DNA from: Sphingomonas suaedae
Lineage (GTDB): Bacteria; Pseudomonadota; Alphaproteobacteria; Sphingomonadales; Sphingomonadaceae
Reading direction: 5' to 3'
DNA: 64,000 nt
NCBI RefSeq assembly: GCF_007833215.1
Contig: NZ_CP042239.1
Coordinates: 2,232,001 to 2,296,000 of the forward strand
In this document: in pieces, positions 42,794 through 51,492 of the stretch
Position numbering within the stretch: position 1 is the stretch's first letter
How the letters are laid out: each line of letters starts with the position of its first letter
Notes under the pieces: model-generated
Databases searched by the model: none
The model's input: the letters and a program-made list of their open reading frames with translations, nothing else
Told to the model about the DNA's origin: nothing
Translations under genes and position numbers: made by a program

Positions 42794-43684
42794 ATGCCTG
42801 CCGAGACGATCCTGGTCGATCGCCCGCTATCGACCGCCGCAGTCCTGCGCGGTGGACTGCGCACCCTGGCGAAACGGCCGCACGGCGCGCCGACGCTTCC
42901 CGACGTCGAATTGCTGCGACCGATCGTGTCGATCGATGCGGGGCATCTGGACGCCTATCGCGTGCTGTGCGGGTTCGACCCCGATCACGGCATACCGATC
43001 ACCTATCCGCACCTGCTGGCCTTTCCGCTGCACCTGCAATTGATGCTGCGTCCCGACTTCCCCTTCCCTCTTGCCGGGCTGGTACATATCGCCAACCGCA
43101 TCGTTCAGTACCGCGCGCTGCGGTCTGACGACCAGCCGTCGGTGCGTGCCAGCTTCGGTCCGCTTCGCGCCCATGCCCGCGGGCAGGCGCTGACCATCCG
43201 CGCCGAAGTCGCCGTTGCCGACGAGACTGTCTGGGAGAGCGAAAGCCTATATCTGCGGATCGGCGCGCGCGACCCGGTTGGCGCGGCGTTCGCGGCGATG
43301 GCGGGGGAGAAGGCGGCGCGCACGCAACGTGCCCGGGAGAATTTGTCGGCCCGGCTCGGTCCGCGCTATGCCCGTATTTCCGGCGATCGCAATCCGATCC
43401 ACATATCGAGCATCGGCGCGCGCCTGTTCGGTTTCAAACGGCGCATCGCCCATGGCATGTGGACCAAGGCCCGCGCGCTTGCGGTCGCACTGCCGCCCCG
43501 GCGCCTTGAGGCACTTACGGCCACCGTCGATTTCCGCGCCCCGATCCTCCTGCCGGGCACCGCCACCTTTTTCGCCGATCCCGAACCGCACGATGCGCGC
43601 TTTGCCGTGCGCGACGCTGCGGGCGAGCGGCTCCACCTGATCGGCAACTATGACGCAGATCCTTCGGAGAAGCCGCCATGCTGA
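42794..43684 (+). CDS. MaoC/HtdX-like enoyl-CoA hydratase
   Basis: A 296-residue hot-dog-fold protein. The hydratase-2 motif is YARISGDRNPIHISSIGARLFGF with the catalytic Asp and His, followed by AHGMWTKARALA. The N-terminal half is a second, degenerate hot dog (FPLAGLVHIANRIVQYRAL). This double-domain size matches HtdX/HtdZ proteins. It would hydrate trans-2-enoyl-CoA to R-3-hydroxyacyl-CoA, matching an SDR-type dehydrogenase rather than FadB. Its 3' end overlaps the thiolase gene by 7 bp. Confidence 0.86.
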   Translation: MPAETILVDRPLSTAAVLRGGLRTLAKRPHGAPTLPDVELLRPIVSIDAGHLDAYRVLCGFDPDHGIPITYPHLLAFPLHLQLMLRPDFPFPLAGLVHIANRIVQYRALRSDDQPSVRASFGPLRAHARGQALTIRAEVAVADETVWESESLYLRIGARDPVGAAFAAMAGEKAARTQRARENLSARLGPRYARISGDRNPIHISSIGARLFGFKRRIAHGMWTKARALAVALPPRRLEALTATVDFRAPILLPGTATFFADPEPHDARFAVRDAAGERLHLIGNYDADPSEKPPC

Positions 43685-44964
43685 GCATCAGTACCCCGCG
43701 CCGCGTCGCGATCATCGGCGGACGCCGCATTCCCTTCGCGCGCTCGAACACCGCATATGCGGAGGCGTCGAACCTGGAGATGCTGACCGCCGCGCTCGAC
43801 GCGCTGGTCGACCGCTTCGGTCTGGCCGACATGCGGCTGGGCGAAGTGGCGGCGGGTGCGGTGCTCAAACATTCGCGCGACATCAACCTGACCCGCGAAG
43901 CCTTGCTATCGACCCGGCTGTCGCCGGACACCCCCGCCTATGACCTGCAACAGGCGTGCGGCACCGGGCTGGAGGCGGCGATCCTCGTCGCCAACAAGAT
44001 CGCCCTGGGGCAGATCGATGTCGGCATCGCCGGCGGCGTCGACACCACGTCCGACCCACCGATCGCGGTGAACGAGCGGTTTCGTCAGGCGCTGCTGCGC
44101 GCCAACCGCGCCAAGTCGATCGGTGCGCGCGTGAAGGCGCTGGCCGCGATCCGCCCGAACATGTTGTTCATGCCCGCGCTGCCGCGCAATGCCGAACCCC
44201 GCACCGGCCTGTCGATGGGCGAGCATTGCGAGGCGATGGCGAAGCGCTGGAACATCGCCCGCGCCGATCAGGACGCGCTGGCGGTCGCCAGCCACCATAA
44301 GATGGCCGCCGCTTATGATCGCGGCGATTTCGACGATCTGGTGGTGCCGTTTCGCGGCCTTGGGCGTGACAATAACCTGCGGGCCGATTCGAGCATCGAG
44401 AAGCTGGCGACGCTGAAGCCGGTGTTCGACCGAGCGAACGGCACGCTTACCGCCGGGAATTCGACGCCGTTGACCGACGGCGCGGCGGTGGTGCTGCTGG
44501 CAAGCGAGGAATGGGCCAAAGCGCATGACCTGCCGGTGCTCGCATATCTGCGCGCCGGGGAAACCGCTGCGGTCGATTTCGCGAATGGCGACGAAGGACT
44601 GCTGATGGCCCCCGCTTATGCCGTGCCGCGGATGCTCGACAAGCTGGGCCTGACGCTCCAGGATTTCGATTTCTACGAATTGCACGAGGCGTTTGCCGCG
44701 CAGGTTCTCTGCACGCTGAAGGCGTGGGAGGACGGCGATTTCGCCCGCGACCGGCTGGGCCGGACCGAGCCACCTGGATCGATCGATCGCGCCAGACTGA
44801 ACGTCAATGGCAGCTCGCTCGCCGCCGGCCATCCCTTCGCCGCGACCGGCGGACGGATTCTCGCCACGCTTGCCCAGATGATCGACCGGCGCGGCGGCGG
44901 ACGCGGACTCATCTCGATCTGTGCCGCAGGCGGACAGGGCGTCGTCGCGATAGTGGAAAAATGA
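43678..44964 (+). CDS. fadI: Acetyl-CoA acyltransferase (thiolase, FadI/FadA2-like)
   Basis: A 428-residue thiolase. The acyl-binding Cys is in LQQACGTGLEAA. Other marks are LHEAFAAQ, GHPFAATGGRILAT and the second Cys in ISICAAGGQGVVAI. It catalyses thiolytic release of acetyl-CoA. The long loop with MLFMPALPRNAEPRTGLSMG is characteristic of the FadI branch. It overlaps maoC by 7 bp and the acyl-CoA ligase by 4 bp. Confidence 0.92.
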   Translation: MLSISTPRRVAIIGGRRIPFARSNTAYAEASNLEMLTAALDALVDRFGLADMRLGEVAAGAVLKHSRDINLTREALLSTRLSPDTPAYDLQQACGTGLEAAILVANKIALGQIDVGIAGGVDTTSDPPIAVNERFRQALLRANRAKSIGARVKALAAIRPNMLFMPALPRNAEPRTGLSMGEHCEAMAKRWNIARADQDALAVASHHKMAAAYDRGDFDDLVVPFRGLGRDNNLRADSSIEKLATLKPVFDRANGTLTAGNSTPLTDGAAVVLLASEEWAKAHDLPVLAYLRAGETAAVDFANGDEGLLMAPAYAVPRMLDKLGLTLQDFDFYELHEAFAAQVLCTLKAWEDGDFARDRLGRTEPPGSIDRARLNVNGSSLAAGHPFAATGGRILATLAQMIDRRGGGRGLISICAAGGQGVVAIVEK

Positions 44965-46682
44965 GCGTCATGCCGACCACCGAAACCGACGCCGACGTCG
45001 ACCGGCTCTTTGCCGATCGCTTCTGGACGCGGCATTACAGTCCCGGGGTACCCGCCGGGATCGACGCCGAACTGGACGCGGCGGGGTCGATGGTCGATCT
45101 CTTCGAGCGTGATGCGACCCGCTATGCCGACCGCGAGGGCTTTGTCAGCCTGGGGACGGGGCGCAGCTATGGCGCGATCCTGCGCGACGCCAAGGCGTTC
45201 GCCGCATGGCTGCAGCATATCGGCATCGGCAAGGGCGATCGGGTCGCGCTGATGATGCCGAACTGCCTGCAATATCCCGTCGCAACCTTCGGCGTGCTTT
45301 TCGTCGGTGCGGTGGTGGTCAACGTCAACCCGCTCTACACCGCGCACGAACTGGGCCATCAGCTCCGCGACAGCGGCGCCACCGCCATCGTGGTGATGGA
45401 TTTGTTCGCCGCCACCGTTCTGGCCGCGCGCGAAGGGAGCGAGCTCCGCCATATCGTCGTCACCTCGATGGGCGACATGCTCGGCCCGGTGAAGGGGCGT
45501 GCGGTCAGCCTGTTGATGGGGCGTCAGGCACCGCGTTTTTCCCGCGCGGGGATGCATCGCTGGAAACAGGTGCTCGGGCAGGGCCACAGGATGACGTTCC
45601 GGCGTGTCGCGATCGATCAGCAGGACCTGGCCTTTCTGCAATATACCGGCGGCACGTCGGGGGTGGCGAAGGGGGCGATGCTTACCCATCGCAACGTCGT
45701 CGCCAATGTGCTGCAGGGTCGCGCCTGGGCGCTGGCGCAGTTCGACGATGGCGAGGTGCTGACCAACGTCACGATGTTGCCGCTCTATCATGTGTTCTCG
45801 CTGACCGCGAACCTGCTGATGTTCGTGGGCGTTGGCGGACGCAACATCCTGATCGCCAACCCGCGCGATACGAGGCGGGTGGCCTGGATCCTGCGCAAGG
45901 AGAAGTTCGCGGGGTTCACCGGCGTGAACACGCTGTTCGCAAGTCTGCTCGACGATGCCGAATTCCGGCAGCGTGATTTCTCCGCGCTGAAACTCACCAT
46001 CGCCGGCGGTATGGCGACCCAGGCCGATACCGCGCGACGCTGGGAGGAGGCGACCGGCAAGCCGCTGGTCGAAGGCTATGGCCTCACCGAATGTTCGCCG
46101 GTGGTGTGCATCCGGCCGATCGACCTCGCCTCGCCTCAGCGCATGGGCTATAATGGGACGGTCGGTCTGCCGGTGCCATCCACCGATGTGCGGATGCGTC
46201 GTCCTGATGGCGGCTGGTGCGGCTTCGACGAACCGGGCGAATTGTGCGTGCGCGGCCCGCAGGTGATGCGCGGCTATTGGCAGCGGCCGGACGACACAGC
46301 AGAAGTGCTGTCGGCGGACGGCTGGCTCGCGACCGGCGATGTCGGCGTGATGGGCCGCGACGGCGAGGTGCGGCTGATCGACCGGCTGAAAGACATGATC
46401 CTGGTGTCCGGCTTCAACGTCTATCCGGCCGAGGTCGAGGGGGTCATCGCGAGCCATCCCGACGTGGTCGAGGTGGCGGTGGTCGGTCTGCCCGATCCGG
46501 TGAAGGGCGAGCGGATCAAGGCGGTTGTCTATTCGCTATCGCCCACCCTGACTGCGGATATTGTGCGCGCCTGGTGCCGCGAGCGGCTGACCAGCTACAA
46601 GGTGCCGTCGGTGGTCGAATTGCGCGGCGAGCCCCTGCCCAAGACCAATGTCGGCAAGATCCTGCGCCGCGAACTGCGTTGA
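44961..46682 (+). CDS. fadD: Long-chain fatty-acid-CoA ligase (FadD-like)
   Basis: A 573-residue ANL-superfamily ligase. The ATP loop is YTGGTSGVAKGAMLTH, the acyl-adenylate region VEGYGLTECSP, the hinge DRLKDMILVSGFNVYPAEVE and the catalytic Lys in PKTNVGKILRREL. It activates fatty acids for the upstream oxidation genes. ATG 44961 overlaps the thiolase stop; a second ATG at 44970 is equally possible. It ends 12 bp from the convergent transporter gene. Confidence 0.92.
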   Translation: MSVMPTTETDADVDRLFADRFWTRHYSPGVPAGIDAELDAAGSMVDLFERDATRYADREGFVSLGTGRSYGAILRDAKAFAAWLQHIGIGKGDRVALMMPNCLQYPVATFGVLFVGAVVVNVNPLYTAHELGHQLRDSGATAIVVMDLFAATVLAAREGSELRHIVVTSMGDMLGPVKGRAVSLLMGRQAPRFSRAGMHRWKQVLGQGHRMTFRRVAIDQQDLAFLQYTGGTSGVAKGAMLTHRNVVANVLQGRAWALAQFDDGEVLTNVTMLPLYHVFSLTANLLMFVGVGGRNILIANPRDTRRVAWILRKEKFAGFTGVNTLFASLLDDAEFRQRDFSALKLTIAGGMATQADTARRWEEATGKPLVEGYGLTECSPVVCIRPIDLASPQRMGYNGTVGLPVPSTDVRMRRPDGGWCGFDEPGELCVRGPQVMRGYWQRPDDTAEVLSADGWLATGDVGVMGRDGEVRLIDRLKDMILVSGFNVYPAEVEGVIASHPDVVEVAVVGLPDPVKGERIKAVVYSLSPTLTADIVRAWCRERLTSYKVPSVVELRGEPLPKTNVGKILRRELR

Positions 46683-46694
46683 CCCGGCCGCCGA

Positions 46695-47558
46695 TCAGCT
46701 GCGTGCGGCGTTTCTCTGGCTGACGACCAGGCCGAACGCGGCGGCCAGCGGCAGCATCAACGCGCCATAGACTGCAGCGGGCAGCGCCATATCGGGACGC
46801 ATCAGCACGCTCTGCGCGACGACGATGGCCAGCGTCGCATTGTGGATGCCGACCTCGAACGCGCTCGCAATCGCCTGGGGTCGGTCGATCCCGAGCAATC
46901 GGGGCATCGCGTAACCGATGCCAAGACTTATCAGGCAGAAGGATAGGGTGACGCCCGCCAGCGGCCCCAGCACCCGCAACAGAATGTCGTAGTTCGCGAT
47001 CGCCGCCCCGACGATGACCCCGGCCAGGATCAGCACCGAAGCGATGCGGACCGGCTTGTCCATGGCGCGGGCGAAACCCGGTTTGAACGCGCGCACCACC
47101 ATGCCCGCCGCCACGGGACCGAGGACAAGCAGAAAGACCTCGACCGTCTTGCCGAACTGCAGCCCCAGTTGCAGGCCGCCCGGCCGGAACCATGCGATCG
47201 ACAGATTGACCACCAGCGGTAGTGTGACGACGGCGATGATCGAGTTGATCGCGGTCAGGCTGATGTTGAGCGCCACGTCGCCGCGAAACAAATGGCTGTA
47301 GAGATTGGCGACGGTTCCGCCCGGCGACGCCGCCAGCAGCATCATTCCAACCGCCAGCACCGGCGGCAGCGCGAACAGCATCACCAGGCCGAAACAGGCC
47401 AGCGGCAGCAGGATCAGCTGGCAGCCCAATGCGATCGCGACGGGTTTCGGACGCCGAGCGATTCGGACGAAATCGCCGGTGGTGAGGTCGAGGCCCAGGC
47501 CGAACATGATGACCGCCAGCGCGAACGGCAGGGCGACGAGGGTGAGCCCGGATTCCAT
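46695..47558 (-). CDS. BASS-family (bile acid:sodium symporter) transporter
   Basis: A 287-residue membrane protein with about 9-10 hydrophobic helices. FALAVIMFGLGLDLTTGDF, LLAASPGGTVANLYSHLFRGD and AFEVGIHNATLAIVVAQS are the conserved BASS sequences, including the sodium-binding NAT region. It would import an anionic sterol-like or carboxylate compound. It is divergent from the di-metal hydrolase with two operator copies between them, so it should be co-regulated with the beta-oxidation operon. Confidence 0.88.
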   Translation of the reverse strand: MESGLTLVALPFALAVIMFGLGLDLTTGDFVRIARRPKPVAIALGCQLILLPLACFGLVMLFALPPVLAVGMMLLAASPGGTVANLYSHLFRGDVALNISLTAINSIIAVVTLPLVVNLSIAWFRPGGLQLGLQFGKTVEVFLLVLGPVAAGMVVRAFKPGFARAMDKPVRIASVLILAGVIVGAAIANYDILLRVLGPLAGVTLSFCLISLGIGYAMPRLLGIDRPQAIASAFEVGIHNATLAIVVAQSVLMRPDMALPAAVYGALMLPLAAAFGLVVSQRNAARS

Positions 47559-47621
47559 GAACGAGACTCCCCTTTGGCATCACGCGCAAGTCGATAGGTT
47601 TTGCGACGCCCGCCACGACTG

Positions 47622-47637
47622 TTGACAATGATGTCTA
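47622..47637. promoter_or_regulatory. Putative TetR operator copy, left
   Basis: TTGACAATGATGTCTA matches the fadE-upstream operator in 14 of 16 bases. It forms a 13-bp perfect inverted repeat with the copy at 47646-47661 (TTGACAATGATGT against ACATCATTGTCAA), 14 bases apart. Confidence 0.65.
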
Positions 47638-47645
47638 TTTCTATA

Positions 47646-47661
47646 TGAACATCATTGTCAA
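47646..47661. promoter_or_regulatory. Putative TetR operator copy, right (inverted)
   Basis: Read on the minus strand the site is TTGACAATGATGTTCA, 13 of 16 bases like the fadE operator. It ends 15 bp before the hydrolase start and lies next to its GGAG ribosome site. Confidence 0.62.
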
Positions 47662-47676
47662 TATGGAGTGAGTCGA

Positions 47677-48531
47677 ATGAACATTCATGCGACGCTGACC
47701 CCCGCCACCCATGGCATCCTGGTGCGGGATCTGAAATTCAACCGCGACCCGGCGAGACATCCGCGCTGGTGGCACGGCAACGATCCGGTGCCGACCGCGT
47801 TCTTCAACGCGCTGTCCTGCACCTTCCCTGCGGGCGAGAAATTCTTCATGGACAGCGTGCGCGCCTATCGCCGCGAGGTCGGGCCGGAACTGCAGGCCCA
47901 GATCAAGCAGTTCCTGGGGCAGGAGGCGGTACACAGCCGCGAACATGCCGCGTTCAATGCGCTCGCCGCCAACAGCGGCTACGACGTCGCCCGGCTGGAG
48001 GCGCGCACCAAGAAGGTGCTGGACTTCGCCCGCAAGCGCAGCAAGCAGCGCCAGCTGGCGGCGACCTGCGCGCTGGAGCATTTCACCGCGATCCTCGCGC
48101 ACGCGTTGCTCGCTGGCGACAGCGCCGACATGGCTGCCGCGCCGATCGATGCCGAACGGTTGTGGAGCTGGCATGCGATCGAGGAGATCGAGCACAAGGC
48201 GGTGGCCTATGACACCTTCCTGGTCGCCACCAGGGATCTGACCGGTTTGCGGCGTTACATCATGCGGAGTTTTGCCATGATCCTTGCAACCATCATCCTG
48301 TTTTCGACGATCAAGGCCAGCATGGCCGACCTCTACCGTGCCGATGGCATCAAGGGGCCACGCATCTGGGGTCGCACCATCGCCTATCTGTTCGGATCGA
48401 ATGGCGTCCTGCGCCGCATCTTTCCGCTATGGCTGACCTATTTCAAGCCCGGTTTCCACCCGTGGCAGCATGACGACCGCGATCTGCTCGCCCGCGCTCA
48501 GGCGCGGCTCGGACTGGAGGCGGCGGCATGA
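47677..48531 (+). CDS. Predicted metal-dependent hydrolase (di-iron type)
   Basis: A 284-residue protein of the 'predicted metal-dependent hydrolase' family. Ferritin-like metal ligands are in FLGQEAVHSREHAAF, CALEHFTAI and WHAIEEIEHKAVAYD (two ExxH and an EExxH). HPRWWHGNDPVPTAFFNALS is the usual N-terminal motif. A hydrophobic helix occurs at IMRSFAMILATIILFSTI. ATG 47677 is chosen because GGAG at 47665 is well placed; the GTG at 47668 is too close. The role may be oxidative processing of lipids. It overlaps the DUF2147 gene by 4 bp. Confidence 0.82.
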   Translation: MNIHATLTPATHGILVRDLKFNRDPARHPRWWHGNDPVPTAFFNALSCTFPAGEKFFMDSVRAYRREVGPELQAQIKQFLGQEAVHSREHAAFNALAANSGYDVARLEARTKKVLDFARKRSKQRQLAATCALEHFTAILAHALLAGDSADMAAAPIDAERLWSWHAIEEIEHKAVAYDTFLVATRDLTGLRRYIMRSFAMILATIILFSTIKASMADLYRADGIKGPRIWGRTIAYLFGSNGVLRRIFPLWLTYFKPGFHPWQHDDRDLLARAQARLGLEAAA

Positions 48532-48965
48532 AGCGACTCCTCCCCCGCGCGGGCGTGCTCGCCATACTGCTTGCCGTCCCGGCGGCGCTGCCTGCGGCCA
48601 ACGCGCAATCGGTCATCGGCCGCTGGAACACGCAGAAACAGGGTGGAATCGTCGAGATTCACCGCTGCGGCGAAGCGCTGTGCGGCCGTGTCGTCGATGG
48701 CGCGCCCTTACGGGCCAACCCCGATCAGCGCGATGTCAACAACCCGAACAAGGCGCTGCGCGATCGCAAGCTGCTCGGCGCGCGGGTGCTGCACGGCTTC
48801 ACCGGCGGCCCGCGCGTATGGAAGGGCGGACCCGTCTATGATCCGGAGACGGGCGACGGCGCGAATTCGGGCGTGCTCACGCTGGCCGACGCCAACACGC
48901 TGAAGGTGAAGGGCTGCATCGCCGCCTTCCTGTGCCGCACCCAGACCTGGAAGCGCGTGCGCTAG
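48528..48965 (+). CDS. Secreted DUF2147 protein
   Basis: A 145-residue secreted protein (LLPRAGVLAILLAVPAALPA signal). IGRWNTQKQGGIVEIHRCG, GRVVDG, DRKLLGARVLHGF, WKGGPVYDPETGD and CIAAFLCRTQTWKR are the DUF2147 pattern (a small lipocalin-like beta-barrel). Four Cys may form disulfides in the periplasm. Function unknown. Coupled to the di-metal hydrolase gene. Confidence 0.88.
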   Translation: MKRLLPRAGVLAILLAVPAALPAANAQSVIGRWNTQKQGGIVEIHRCGEALCGRVVDGAPLRANPDQRDVNNPNKALRDRKLLGARVLHGFTGGPRVWKGGPVYDPETGDGANSGVLTLADANTLKVKGCIAAFLCRTQTWKRVR

Positions 48966-49078
48966 GTTCGTTCCGCGCGCCGGGCGGTATCGCCGACTCC
49001 TCACCCGTCCACCCACCCAACATGATCTTGTGGCTGGCCGGGTGGGGATCCGGTCGGCGCCACCTTGCCGGAGCAGCC

Positions 49079-49687
49079 TCAGTCCGACGGTGTGACGATC
49101 AGCAGGGGCAGGATCTGGGCGACCAGGCGTTTGGCTGCGTCCCCATCCTGCCCCAGCATCTGGCGCAGATGCGGACCGATCACAGCGTCGCCGAACGCGC
49201 AGATCGCAATCAACAGCACGATCCCGGGGATGCGCGAATCCTGGTCGGGCAGTTCGGGCGCGCGTGCCTTCACCGCATCGACCAGATCGAGCACCGCCTG
49301 TCGGATCACTTCGAGATGCTCATATTCGCGCGCCAGTACCAGCCAGGCGGCAAGCTGCCCCGCCCCGCCCTCGCCGAATGCGTGGAACACCCGCTCGACC
49401 AGCATCGACGGTGCGGCAGCGTCGGTATGCAGCTGGCTGACCGCGTCGCCCAGCGCATCCGCCAGATCGCGGATCATCGATTCCATCAGCGCAGTCTGGA
49501 GGCCAGCTGCCGATCCGAAATGATGGATGACATTGGTGTGCGACATGCCGATCGCCTTGCCGACATTGGCCAGAGTTACCGCCGCCGGACCGCCGTCGAG
49601 CAGCAGCGCGCGCGCCGCGATCAGTCCTTCGTCACGGGCCTGTGCGGCGCTGCGCTTGCGGCGCTTGGGCGTGGGAAGATCGGCCAT
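49079..49687 (-). CDS. TetR-family regulator, candidate regulator of the beta-oxidation locus
   Basis: A 202-residue TetR protein: a basic N-terminus (PKRRKRSAAQARDEG), then the helix-turn-helix LANVGKAIGMSHTNVIHHFGS at residues of about 40-60. The C-terminal domain is helical, with LAAWLVLAREYEH. It is the only regulator close to the fad/BASS genes and the TTGACAnTGATGTC palindromes are the right size for it. No copy of the palindrome is seen in front of its own gene. The 113 bp between it and DUF2147 contain nothing notable. Confidence 0.85.
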   Translation of the reverse strand: MADLPTPKRRKRSAAQARDEGLIAARALLLDGGPAAVTLANVGKAIGMSHTNVIHHFGSAAGLQTALMESMIRDLADALGDAVSQLHTDAAAPSMLVERVFHAFGEGGAGQLAAWLVLAREYEHLEVIRQAVLDLVDAVKARAPELPDQDSRIPGIVLLIAICAFGDAVIGPHLRQMLGQDGDAAKRLVAQILPLLIVTPSD

Positions 49688-49767
49688 CGGACGGGCTTAG
49701 CCAAAAACCGGCCTGCGCAACACCCGTCATGCACCTGTCAATCGATCGCCGGGGTCCTTCACGAATT

Positions 49768-49830
49768 TCGGCACCGGTGACGCCGCCGCCGGAGGGCATG
49801 ACGCCCGTTGGCTGCGGCGACCGGTGCCGA
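49768..49830. terminator. Strong hairpin downstream of the small secreted protein gene
   Basis: Perfect 11-bp arms TCGGCACCGGT (49768) and ACCGGTGCCGA (49820) are extended inward by CGCCGC/GCGGCG after a 2-base bulge. It lies 20 bp behind the stop of the minus-strand gene at 49851. There is no T-run, so it may be a transcript-end stabiliser rather than a classic terminator. Confidence 0.45.
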
Positions 49831-49850
49831 TTATCACGACTGAAAAGGAA

Positions 49851-50339
49851 TCAGGGAACGGTGTAGGTTAGCGCAGGAGACACCTTGATCGTTCCATTGA
49901 TCGTGCAGTTGGACGACGTTCCGGAAGTCCGGGGAAGCACGGCATTGGTGAAGGTGATGGTGTCGGCCGCATCGTTCCAGGCGCCGGTGATATTGCCCGC
50001 GCAATTGCCGGTGATGCCTTCGACGACGACATTGTTGATCGTCACGGACGACGTGTCGGTGGCGGTCAGCGGATAGTCGAAGTCGGTGAAGGTGATGTTG
50101 GCGCACTGGCCGAACAAGCCGCCGGACAGGCTGAGGTCGGTCACTTCTGCGTCATTGCTCGCGACGACGAGCTCGCCCGAAAGGCCGCTGCAATTCAGGG
50201 TGATCCCTTTCGAAACGGTGATCGTCCCCACATTGCTGAGCGTAAAGGTCCCGTTCGGCGACACCGTCTGGGCGGACGCCCCGGTGGCCAGGCCCAGGAT
50301 AGCGACGGTGCCGATACAGAATGTCTTGAAATTTTTCAT
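49851..50339 (-). CDS. Small secreted protein, possibly PraB-like
   Basis: A 162-residue secreted protein with a clear signal (MKNFKTFCIGTVAILGLATG, cleaved after ASA). The mature part is Thr/Ser/Asn/Val-rich with regular beta-like segments (VSPNGTFTLSNVGTITVSKG) and paired Cys (LNCSG, GQCAN, GNCAG, SNCTI). The general pattern resembles PraB, a secreted protein linked to alkane oxidation and biofilm surfaces, but I assign this only weakly. ATG 50339 follows GAGAGGAT. It stands alone next to the FecR gene. Confidence 0.6.
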   Translation of the reverse strand: MKNFKTFCIGTVAILGLATGASAQTVSPNGTFTLSNVGTITVSKGITLNCSGLSGELVVASNDAEVTDLSLSGGLFGQCANITFTDFDYPLTATDTSSVTINNVVVEGITGNCAGNITGAWNDAADTITFTNAVLPRTSGTSSNCTINGTIKVSPALTYTVP

Positions 50340-50481
50340 GACAGATCCTCTCTTTGCACGACCGGCACTTGAGCGCGCCGTGTCGGTGGGAACGGGTGCT
50401 CCCACAACCATAGACGCAGGGGATCGTCGCGCGGGGGGATCGCCCGTGCGATTTTTAATTCCATCTATATCAAAATCGGAT

Positions 50482-51492
50482 TTATTCTGCGGCCAGTTCG
50501 ATCCGATCCGGAGCAGTCTTCACGATGCGCGCAAAGCCGTTCAGCTCGACGGCCTGGGCAAAGCTGTCGACGTCGCCTGCGCGGAATACCCCGACGATGT
50601 GTTCGTCGGGAATCCTGCCGCCCGTGAACACAAGCTTGCGTTCGGAATAGCGGTTCATCTCCTCGACCGCCTCCGCCAGCGGATCGCGCATGAAGGTCAG
50701 GCGACCGTCGAGCCAGCTGGTTTCGCGCGCCGTATCGACCCGGTCGATCGTCCAGCTGTCGTCGGGCCGCGCGACCAGTTCGGCACCCGCGGTCATTTCG
50801 GCGCTATGGCCCGGTTTCAGGAATGCGCGCGGCTCCTCGACGCGCACCTTGCCCTCGACCAGCGTCACCGTCACCTCACCGCCGTCCAGCCGCACGCCAA
50901 AGGCCGTTCCCAGCGCGCGAACGGTCTTGTCGCCGGCCTTGACCAGAAACGGGCGCAATGGGTCTCTGGCGACCTTGAAAAAGGCCCGTCCGCGGACCAG
51001 CGCCAGACTGCGCGTGGAACCCATAGCCGATACCCGCACTTCGGAAGCGGTATCCAGCGTCACGGTCGATCCATCTTGCAGGGTTAGCGTCGTGCGCTGG
51101 CCCAGGCCGGTCTGAAACGTCTGGGCGTCAGCCAGCGACGCCGTCTTGAAATCGCCGATCAGCCCTGAATCGCGCACGGCCCATGTGCTGCCCAGCGTCA
51201 GCGCGATCGCTGCGGCGATACCGGCCATCCGCCAGCGCCGCAACGCGGGATCGTGCGTGCGTGCGTCTTCGGCGCGCGCGGCCACGATTCGCGTATCGTC
51301 CGCCACCGCTCCGGTCATCGCCCAGACGCGCTCCATCCGCAGCCAGGCATCCTCATGCGCCGGACTCGCGTCCAGCCAGATGCGGAATTCATGTTCCTCG
51401 CTGGCGGTCATTTCGCCCGAACGCCGCAAAGCCAGCCAATGGGCCGCCTCGCTGCGCAATGCATCGCGCGCCGGAGGAGACAGGGCGGTCAT
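50482..51492 (-). CDS. fecR: FecR-family anti-sigma/sigma regulator
   Basis: A 336-residue inner-membrane regulator. Residues 1-85 form the cytoplasmic N-terminal domain with EEHEFRIWLDASPAHEDAWLRM (DUF4880-like). One membrane helix follows (WRMAGIAAAIALTLGSTWAV). The periplasmic FecR domain contains FQTGLGQRTTLTLQDGSTVTL and VTLVEGKVRVEEPR. The C-terminus ends in the STN-like region (GFARIVKTAPDRIELAAE). It transmits the receptor signal to the ECF sigma factor. Overlaps the sigma gene by 4 bp. Confidence 0.92.
   Translation of the reverse strand: MTALSPPARDALRSEAAHWLALRRSGEMTASEEHEFRIWLDASPAHEDAWLRMERVWAMTGAVADDTRIVAARAEDARTHDPALRRWRMAGIAAAIALTLGSTWAVRDSGLIGDFKTASLADAQTFQTGLGQRTTLTLQDGSTVTLDTASEVRVSAMGSTRSLALVRGRAFFKVARDPLRPFLVKAGDKTVRALGTAFGVRLDGGEVTVTLVEGKVRVEEPRAFLKPGHSAEMTAGAELVARPDDSWTIDRVDTARETSWLDGRLTFMRDPLAEAVEEMNRYSERKLVFTGGRIPDEHIVGVFRAGDVDSFAQAVELNGFARIVKTAPDRIELAAE

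Noticed and set aside
44673-46457. 594-residue minus-strand frame opposite the thiolase and ligase
   Set aside because: No recognisable motif, many His/Gln/Arg, entirely covered by two confident genes on the other strand.
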